A stretch of DNA of 64,000 nt from Anaeramoeba flamelloides (lineage: Eukaryota; Metamonada; Anaeramoebidae): NCBI GenBank assembly GCA_027625915.1, contig JANTQA010000072.1:3596001-3660000 (forward strand), in the 5' to 3' direction. The stretch's first letter is position 1. Each line of letters starts with the position of its first letter. Under the pieces are notes generated by a model. That model had not been told where the DNA came from and made no database searches. It worked only from the letters and a program-made list of their open reading frames with translations. A program made the translations under genes and the position numbers. This document shows, piece after piece, positions 10,543 through 20,700 of the stretch.

Positions 10543-12866
10543 GCAACAGCAACAACAACAACAACAAACGAAATCAGAAAATCAATAATAAATCACTCAA
10601 AATCGATCCAAATAAATATTATAAAATCAAAGTTTCCTATTTAGAGATTTATAATGAAAAAATCTTTGATTTATTGAAGCATGAAAATTCCCATTTTCAA
10701 AAATCAGGATTACCAATTAGAGAGGATAATAAGGGGAACATATTTATTGAGGGGCTCAACGAAATTAGAATTAATAATGCCAAAGAAGGAGAACAAATTT
10801 TACTCAAGGCACAAGAGAACAGACACGTTGGCGATACGCAAATCCATAAGGATTCAAGCAGATCGCATGCAATTTTCCAAATCAAGTTAGTTTCATATCC
10901 AAAATTACACAAAAACAACGTAAAGCTTAAAGGCAAAAATAAGTCTAAGGGCAAATGTACAAATACAAACACAGGAAATACGTTATATGATCCAAAATTC
11001 AAAAAAATTACACATTTCTCAATTATGGATCTGGCAGGATCTGAAAGATCAAAAAAAACAGGTAATATCGGCCAACAATTAAAAGAAACTAGTAATATAA
11101 ACACGTCTACAATGGTTCTTGGTAAATGCATCAGGGCATTGAGGGACAACCAACTGATCAAAAATAATGACAACTCAAAATGTGTGCCATTCAGAGAGAG
11201 CAAATTGACAAGATTTTTAAAAGAATTCTTTTTAGGGAATGGTAGGGCTTCAATGATTGTGTGCATTGAACAAATTTTTGATAATATACAGGAAACAATA
11301 AATGCACTAAGATTTGCCACAGTCGCTAATGAGGTTTTAGTTAACGATCCTAATGTTGTGAAAACCAAAACTACTCAATTTGTAAAGCTTCCAAGCCAAA
11401 CAAATCACAAAAAAAAACTTTTCAAAAATAGCAAAAAAATGCAAAAAAATCAGAAAAAAAAAAAGCCCATTTCACAAAATAACCAAAATAATCGTAATGA
11501 AGACAATAAAGAAAATGAAAGCATCGACAAAATCAATTTCAAGAAAAATCATAATCGTGAACAAAATAATGCCCCAAGAAATTTAATATTACAAACTAAT
11601 AATGAAACAGAGTCTTCAAACGAATTCTATTTCCAGCAATATGTGATCGAAGAAATCGAAAAATTAAAGTCAACACTATCCTTTTTTGAAAATGAATTCC
11701 CAAAAGTTGAAATGCAAATCCGAGAAGAAGTCGCTTCGGAAATGGGGGAAAGGTTAATTGAAATGCAAACAAAATATCAAAATTTAAGGCAAAAAGAAGA
11801 ATTGATCATCAATGAAAAATATGAAAAAAAAGTTCAAATGATGAATGAAATCTGTGAAAATAACTTAAATAACAAGAATAATGGGGGTGGGGACAATCAG
11901 GCAAATGATAGTGATGGTATTAGCGGGAATAACGTTGATGATTTAATCAAAGAAAGAGATCTTTTAATTGGAAAAATAAAATCGTTTGAAAAAAAACTTT
12001 TGGAGATTAAAAAAGAAAATAAAGGATTATTGAACCGATTAAATGGATCCAAAGAATCAAAAAAAAATTTAGAAACATCCATTACACAAAAAATTGAAAT
12101 GGATTATGAGGAAGAAATTTCAAATTTTAAAAAAAAAATAAAAGAATTAAACGTACAAAATGAAAACGATAAAAAACAATTTAAAAAAATTGAAAAAGAA
12201 AAAAAACAACTTTTAAATAAATACAACGATTTAAAGACAATCAAAAATAAAAATACAGATCAAATATCCAAATTTAAATCTGAAAAAAAAGAATCAGAGA
12301 AAGAAATCAAAGATTTAAAATCTCAATTAGAATCATCTAAAAAGGTGTGCGAAAAAAATAAAATCGAAATTCAAAAATTAAAAGAACTATTAAAAAATGT
12401 TAAAAAAAAGGCAACCAAATCCAACCAAGAGGGAAAAAATAACAAATCAAAGAGCAAAAAAAAAATTTCACCAAGAAAACGCAAATCGGAAAAGAAATCA
12501 AAATCCCCCAAAAAACGAAGATATAATTCTAAGGTAAAACAAAAGGTTGTAACAGATGATGACGATGATGACGAAAGCGATGACGATGATTCTGAAAGTG
12601 ATATCAACGAGGAGGATTCTGATGATGATCTTGAGGAGGATTCTGATGATGATGATATGGATTCTGATGATGATTCTGAAGATGATGATCTAAATTCTGA
12701 CGAAGATGATGATCTGGATTCTGATGATGATTCTGAAGATGATTCTGATGAAGGTGATTATGAGTCAGAAGATTCTGATGAAGATGACGAAACCAATTCA
12801 GATTCAGATTTTGAAAAAACAAAAAAACAAAAAAATACAAAAAAAGGAAAAAAAAAAAGAAAATAA
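9831..12866 (+). CDS. Kinesin motor protein, kinesin-6-like
   Basis: A microtubule-based ATPase motor of 1,011 residues encoded by one exon. The motor domain spans about residues 56-505. Its P-loop is YGVTNAGKT (149-157), switch I SSRSH (342-346), switch II DLAGSE (400-405), and the microtubule-binding region includes FRESKLTRFL. YGVTN(A/S)GKT and a large insertion before strand beta-4 (residues ~200-255, poly-Asn here) are the style of kinesin-6 (MKLP1/KIF20), which acts in the spindle midzone and cytokinesis. Predicted coiled coil follows at about 610-870. A basic KRK/KSPKK segment, a ~90-residue Asp/Ser/Glu tail (~905-990) and a short basic end close the protein. The start is the first ATG after an A/T-rich leader, and no intron is needed. 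Subfamily is inferred from the P-loop and insertion; the motor call is certain. Confidence 0.95.
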
Positions 12867-12901
12867 TGATATTTTTTCGAACAAAAATTATCTTAAAGTC
12901 G

Positions 12902-12936
<35 letters not shown>

Positions 12937-13647
12937 ATAACTTTTTAAATTACCGACTTTTTATTATTTTATTTTATTATTATTAAATGTTTTTTTCTCT
13001 AATTCAAGAAAGAAACTACCATTAAATAACATATATTATATATACATTTTTTTGTTTTTTATTTTTATTTTTAGGGTATTCTATCAACTAAATGTCAATA
13101 AAGAATAATAATAAAAAAATTTAAAACTTAATTTGAGTTAATTTTAATCATTTTATTCTGTTCAAACAAATTAGATCAAAAATTGTTTATATTGCGAATT
13201 TTCAATTTTTCATTATAAATATTTTTGATGATTTTTTTTGAAATTTGTAATTTATTTCATTTTTCAAGTTTGTTTTTTGTTTGGATCAAGTCATCACAAA
13301 AAACAAAAATTTCTCTACATTTTGATTTTCTAAATTTTCTTATGTTCTTTTTTAATTTGCTATCAACAATATCAAAATATAACAAAATAAAAATAGTTGC
13401 TGAAAGTTCAAAAAAAGTAATAATGAAAAAACCAATCTTTCAAAATATTTTTTTGTGTTTGAGGAAGTACACTTTAATAAAAATATATACTTAAGAGGAT
13501 TTTTAAGGTTTTATGTATAAATTCTGATTTATTTCTTTTTTATATATACTATATTTTTCTTTATCTTTTTTTATTATTTTATTTATTTTTTTAGGTAATG
13601 TTATTTTAATTTTACCACAAAAAAAAAAATCAAAAAATTAATATTGG
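12867..13647. other. 3' flank of the kinesin gene, (AT)n and spacer
   Basis: A perfect (AT)n run at about 12905-12933 lies 40 bp past the kinesin stop. The remainder is AT-rich. An open frame at 13225-13494 is Phe/Lys/Ile-rich without motif, and I do not regard it as a gene. Confidence 0.5.
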
Positions 13648-14275
13648 CTTTTATTTGTTTGATTTGGAAACAAACACTTTGTTGTTATTTGAGTTTGGTC
13701 TGGAAGAACGAGAAATATGATATTGTTCGAAGTGATAGAAGATGATATTGGTTTGTTTGAAGAACGACTATTAATATCATCATAGTATCAGAAAAATATG
13801 ATATTTTGAGTATGTCAGAGAAGCCAAAACTTGGAAATATAACAAGTATTTATTGAACATATAAAACAATATGAGATTTTTTAATATTTTTTTGGGGTAA
13901 AATTAAAATAGCATTAACTAAAAAAAAATAAAAATAAAAACAATAAAAAACTAATTGGTTATATTGTTACTGATACTTCGAAGAAATTGCTCTTCAATTG
14001 ATTTTTTCTCCCAATATAAGATCGAAAAGATTCAAATTAAATGTTCAAATGGTTCCATTTGAATCAAAACTTTCGTTTAAATTCTACTAATATAATCCAA
14101 ATTATCCAACCTTTCAGAGGTCTTTTTTTCCTCTTTAATTGTATGTTTGTTAAGAAAAATCCAAAAAGGTGAGCAAAAATAAAATCCTCAATTTATTATA
14201 TGTAGTGTTCTTTACAATTGCCAATTTAGGAGAGTATTCTCTGAAAATTTCTTGACTTGTCATCGTAAAAAAAAA
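13648..14275 (+). repeat. 630-bp interspersed repeat, left member of an inverted pair
   Basis: It aligns end to end with the reverse complement of 18010-18625. Shared blocks in order include TGGAAGAACGAGAAATATGA, TATTGTTCGAAGTGATA, AAACAATATGAGATTTT, CAAAACTTT and TTTCTTGACTTG. By eye the identity is roughly 70-80% in the best 250 bp. Together the pair brackets the last COMMD7 exon. No ORF of any length is conserved between the copies. Confidence 0.75.
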
Positions 14276-14720
14276 TTTTTTTTTTTTTTTAGTTGTTTAT
14301 AATTTTTCCTCCATATTTTTTTCCTAAATAATTCCTATAATTATAAGAACAATCTAAAAAAGATCATTTTTACAGAATTTTGTGAATTAAAAAATGGTAA
14401 TCTTTCTAATAAAATGACCAATTTCTTTTTCAAATAGTAATTGAATTATTTTAAATTATAATAACTACTTATTATTCTAGATTAAGTACTTTGATGGATA
14501 TTAAAATAATTTACTTTATAATTTTATTTATTTATTTAGATTAACCTGAAAAATACTGAACAAAAAAAAAAAAAAAAAAAATACATTGATTATCAAAAAA
14601 GACAGACAAATGTGATAATATAATTAAACCCAAAGCAAAAATCAAATATAATTATTATTTATTATTGAAATTAAAAAGGATTTTCGTAAAATATAATTTT
14701 TTTAAAAAATATAAAATCGA

Positions 14721-17700
14721 TTATTTCAAGAAAAGTTGGAGAGTATTGTTAGCCTTTTGCATTTCTGTAAGAAAATCATAAAAGTGAGGTAAATCCAATT
14801 CAACATGCAAACCTTCAACTTCATATTTTTTATTTGATTGCCCCGATTCATTATCAATAATGAATTTTAATTGTAAATAAGTGCTACCTATTGAAGAGAG
14901 GTCATCGCTAGAAGCAGTTACTCCAAATCTCCAATCCATATCAATTAAACGATTGACATTTAAAGTTTGATGTCCAATTATTCTGGATAAGGAAAGAAAA
15001 TTCTTTTTCCATTGATCAGATATTTTTTGTGATATATCTTCGCTCAAGCCTATAAAATATTTTATTTTAATTTATTTTTAATTTTTAATTTTATTTTTAT
15101 TTTTATTTTTATTTTTATTTTTATTTTTATTTTTATTTTTATTATTATTATTATTTTTAGTTATGCTTTTATTTTTTTTGAAATAATTTTTAATTTTTTT
15201 TTTTTTGGGGGGTTTTCGTTACACATCACTAGTATGAAAAAATAAAATTGAAAAAAAAAAGTTAGACAAAATTATTGCTTCAATTATCATTTCATCCTTG
15301 TTAAAAGAGTTTATTCACAATATGCTCAACATTCCAGTTCTTCAAAATCTTGAGGTTGTTGTATTTATTTTTAGTTAATAGTATTATGATTTTTAAAAGT
15401 CTCTACGCTCGAAAAAAAGGTCTATTTAGGGGTAAAAAATTTTCAATGGATGTGACAATGAATTTTCTTTAAACTCAACTTTAGGATATTTTTTTGAAGA
15501 GATAATAACTAATAGTTTTGAAAACACTCTTATCATCTAAAAAAACTCAAACCCAGTAAAAAAAAATAACTGATGATAAATATTCCTTGTCGTCAAGTGC
15601 TGTCAAGTGCTGTAGAATTTAAAATAATTGAGTAAAATATTTGATTTTTCTCTATTCTTTTGAATTCTGGAAAACCTACAGAAAAGTGTCCGTCAAGAGT
15701 ACCGTAGAGTGCCGTAGAGTGCCTAGGTTTTTTTTTAATTTCAAAAATAAAAAGAAAATTCTTGAAATTTTCTTTTAATTTCTAAAATTAAAAAAACCTA
15801 ACAAAAATCTATTGATTTTCCAAATAAATAGAAAACTCAAAAAAACCTAGAACAATTAGCAGATAAAACCGAGAGGATCAAGAAAAGAGCTGAGAGGTTT
15901 ATCAGGATTCAAAAGAATGGAGAAAATTCAAAGATTTTACTCAATTCTTTTGAATTCTGGAAAAGATAACAACGGTTTTTTTTTAATTTTTGAAATTAAA
16001 AGAAAATTAAATAAATTTTCGTTTTATTTCAAAAATTAAAAAAAAATATAACCTAATGGAAGTGTCCTTAGAGTGCCTAGGTTTTCCAGAGTTCAAAAGA
16101 ATAGATAAAAATCAAATATTTTACCCAATTCTTTTAAATTCTGGAAAACCTAACGTTAAGTGTCCTAGGTTTTTTTTACTTTTTGGAATAAACCGAAAAT
16201 TTCAAAAATTTTCTGTTTATTTCAAAAATTAAAAAAAACCTAACGGAAAACCAAAAAAAAAATACTTTTTTTCTAATTTAAAAGAACAAATAATTCTTTA
16301 ATAAGCCATAATAATTGATTCCCTATTTGAAAGATATTCGTCAGATTTAAAATACTTTAAAATATAATAAAATTACCTATTATCTAGAAGCAAAAAAATA
16401 TTCAAATTTTTTACTATTAAATTTTGAAAAAAATCTTAATAGAGAATCCTTGGAAAATTTAATTTTCCAACTTAAATTTTTAAATATCTTTCAAAAATAA
16501 TTTTTTGATCAAAGATCTTTTATTAACAAATAGTGTTTATTATAATTGAAATTATTTAAAAAGTGTAAAATTCGCAAATGTTGGTTATTTTTTTGAAAAA
16601 ATTTTTTCTTGATAGTGATGTGCAAAAATGATTTCTGAATTTTTCATTTGTTTTTGTTTAAATTGTGATTTTTATAAATTAAAAGAAATTAATATCGATG
16701 ATTCGAGCGGCCAAAAGCGATCAAAGGATTTCAAGTTATTAATCAATAAAAATTATATTAATCTTAATCCTTTGGAATATTTTTCTAGTCAATCAAACTA
16801 AATTTTAGAATATTGCTGATCAAGCAAAATTCCAGATTCATTGTTTAAAACTGAAGAAATGGAACAGTTTTACTTATTAATGTCATTTTTTTACATTTGT
16901 TATACTTTTTTTTTTATTTTTAATTTATTGATATCCTTTTCGAATATTATCATTTAATAAAATGAATAAATTACATAATGGAAAGACACTTTTTTCTAGA
17001 ATATGTTATTTTTTAAATTTTTGAAAATAAATATATGATATTTTTTTCAAGTTTAAAATAATTATTGTAATTTTTTTTGAAAATTAGTATATTTTTTTAA
17101 ATTGAGTTATTTTAGAACTTAGTGTTATAATTTTTAAAGTATATTTTTGTACACTCCCTTCCTTCATAAACACTAAGATTCCTTTGTTCTTTTGGAAAGA
17201 AAATAATTTTTTTTTCAAATAATTTTGAAAAGATGTTGAATTTGAAACTTTTCAAAAATGTTAAAAAATGGATCGAACTTTATGAAAAACAATAATTCAT
17301 TTCTGAAAATAGCTTTAAAAGTAATTCAGGCCTTATAGTACTCAGATTATATCAAAGATATGTATTTATTTTTAAACACAAACTTTTTATTTGTAAAAAT
17401 TTAACTACATAATTCCAGATAACACCGCAGATAAGAAAGAGATTAGAACACAAAAAAGTTTAAGATAGTATTGTAGTCACTGTGGAAAGATTTTGGGAAA
17501 TACTTTAGTTATTAGGAAAAGTTTGAAAATTTTCTAATCTTCAAATTTTCAATTATATTTAGATAAAATAAAAAGTATTTTACTAATAAATTACACTTTA
17601 AAAATGTTATTTAAAGTTATTTTAGAAGAGTTTAACCAAATTATTTTCCAAATTTTTAATCTCATAAATACCTTAAGGTTTGCCGCGCACAAGTATTTAC

Positions 17701-20700
17701 AACATTGGAAAATTAATTTGGTTCAAGTAACCCAATTATTTGATCAATAGACGACAAAGAAAAAAGTTCATCAATTTTCTCCGTAAAGGCTTGGAAATCG
17801 AATGAATTCTCTTTCTTTGTTTAAAAACGATGCCGAAAATCAAACAGCGTTTTTGGTTTTGGTTTGAAAGAAATCAATCTCATTTTTAAAAAATAAAGAA
17901 CGTTTGATCTCTTTTTTTCTTCAAAAAAAGAAAAAGAGAGCACTTTTATAGAAGAATTTTAAAATTTGAAAAAAAGACAATTACAAATTTAAAAAAAAAA
18001 GAAAAAAACAATATTTTTTTTTACTATGTCAAGTCAAGAAATTTTTAGAGGAAATTATCAAAATCATTCACTATTAAGAACACATAATAGTTGCATTGTT
18101 TTATGTTTGATCGTCTTTGGATGTTTCTAAACAAGCATCAAATAAAAGGGAAAATAGAGACTCATTGAAAAGTTGGACGATCTAGTTTGTCTCTGTGGGA
18201 TTTTAAACAAAGTTTTGTCTCCAATGGAGTAAATGCAAAATTTAACTTCAATGTTTACAATGACTTCATTGGTATCAAAAGATCCTTTGAAAAACAAGTT
18301 CTTCAAAGTATTAGTAAAAAATAGAAAACTATTTTTTGAAATTGTTTTTTTTGTTTTTTTATTGTGTAGAGTTAGATCCTTAGTTCAAAAAAATAAATAA
18401 AATCTCATATTGTTTCATTTGTTCAAAAAACGCCAGTTATAATTCCTCGTTTTGGATCCCCTTCCAGACTCAAAATAATGATATTGTTCTAGTGCTAAGA
18501 TTATATTAATCGTCGTTCTTCGAACTCCACAATATCATCTTATATCACTTCGAACAATATCATATTTCTCGTTCTTCCAGGCCAAACTTGTAACTTAACA
18601 AAGTGATTGTTTCCAAATAAAAACAATAAAGACAGTTATGACTTTTTTTTTTTATTTGGACTGTTAGAATGAAAACTTTTGGAAAGTGTTCTGTTTTAAT
18701 AAAGTAGAAACTTTTTTTTAAAAAAATGCTTTTTTCTTCTCACTCCAACCTTATCTCACATTTAAAGGTTTACTCTTCAATTTTTTAAAATAGAAAACTT
18801 GAAAACAGTTTTAATTCTGAAAAATTTTTTACTTTTTTAAAATAGATAACTTGCGAAAAGTTTTAAAAAAAACTTCTCACTTTTTTAAAACAAATGTAGT
18901 AATCAGATTTTTACTTTATTTTTCAATTTAAAGCTGCTGGTAATTTTTTTTTTTAATTGGCTATTTAATTTATAAGAAGATTTTTTTAGTTTACTCATCC
19001 CATAAGGAAATAAAAAAAAAAAAAGATCTTCACAAAGCAGTTAAAAAACAGCATTTATCTTAATTAAATTTGTCTTTTCCGTATTTACTTTGAGAGAAAA
19101 TTAATTTTTTTTTGAAATGGGAATTTAATAGTATTTAATTGCATATTAAATAATTAAAAGGCATCGTCCCCATTGATTTAAATTCACAAAATACATTTTA
19201 TTAAAAAAAAAAAAAAGGAAATATTATTTAAAGTGATGGTTTTAAAATATTTTTAATTATATAAAATAAATTTTGGATTTGTAAGGGTCATAGTCATTTT
19301 CCGTGGATTTGCTTCATACTGAGGAGTGGCTTGACACATAAAAGGGTATTGCGAAATAGCCTTTCTTTTGATTGACAAAATTCAAATAATAAATAAAATA
19401 ATTTGAGAGGATCTCATTGCCAAAAAAATCAATTTAAAAAAAAAGTTTGAGACTAAATTCTAATTGGCAAAAAATTCAATTTAAATAAAAAAAAAGTTAA
19501 AAAGAGTTATCAATTCAAAAAAAAATATTTAAAAAAATAATTTTTTCTTTTTGTAAATTTCCAAAGGGTTAAATTTCTTCAATTTAAAAAAAATTGTTTT
19601 CTTTAAGTACACAATCAATTTAATTCTATTTAATCTAATTTGTGGTTAGATTGTAACCTTTTATATTTGACCAAGTAAGGATTTTTTAACATTCTTTCAA
19701 TTAAAATAACTCATTTGAAAAAATTGGAAAAAAAAATGAAAAAAAAATCTTGTAGATCTCAAAAAAACCAAAGAGTGGCACTTCAAAATCAACACAGTTG
19801 TTTTCAAAATTATAATTCATAACCATTCTAATTGGAAATTGAGTGTCACTCTTTGGCGGTTTTTCCTAAAAATGTCCTCATCTTTGGTTGTTGATTTTTG
19901 GAGATCGATTGTACATCATAGGTTGGTTAGGTTTAATTTATGTTAGTCCTCATAAAAATTACAAAAAATTTTTTTTCCATTTCTAGAAAATTATTTTTAA
20001 CCGTAATGACTTGACCCTTAACAATGAAAATCGTACACTCAAAAATATATTTCATTTTGTATAAAACAGATTGAAACAAAATATGACTTTTCAATCTATT
20101 TCAATGTTTTAAATACAATGAAAGAGTTTTACAAATACACATACTAACCAACAACTAAGTTTTTAAAAAGCCACATTCATAAAAGGGCAATAGTCTTCTA
20201 TTCAATCACGGCCACGAAAAATAAATATTTTACAATGAAAGACTTTGGTTTTAAGATCTTTCTTTTTTTTTGTATTTCAGACTATTCTTGTTTGTTTCGT
20301 GGACTTAAATCACTTTCTTTTTTTTTTATAGAATAATTTTAAATAGCTTTATTTCAATAAATATAATTCATTTTAGAGATAAAAAACACTTAAGGGAGTA
20401 GCCACGGTAAAGGAAAATTTTTCACAATTTTGCAATTCTGAAGAGGATCAGAAAATAACATTTTTTACTCTGGTTGTACCTCATTGATTTTTATTATTTA
20501 AAGTACTTCATTCATTTAATTTTTTAAATTTTTTTTTCAATGTCTCAAAGAAATTGCCACAATAGAATGTTGAGTTGAATTGCAAAAAATAGTGTTTTGA
20601 ATGTTGAATGACTTATCTTTTATCCTTCTCTCAACATTCTATTGTGGCATTTAATTTTTTCATTTTTTATTTTTTTATCATTTTTGAGATTTTTTTAATC

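Noticed and set aside
10697-11368. 223-codon antisense ORF over the kinesin motor
   Set aside because: Shadow of the kinesin reading frame; Leu/Ser-rich with no motif, while the plus strand shows a full kinesin motor.
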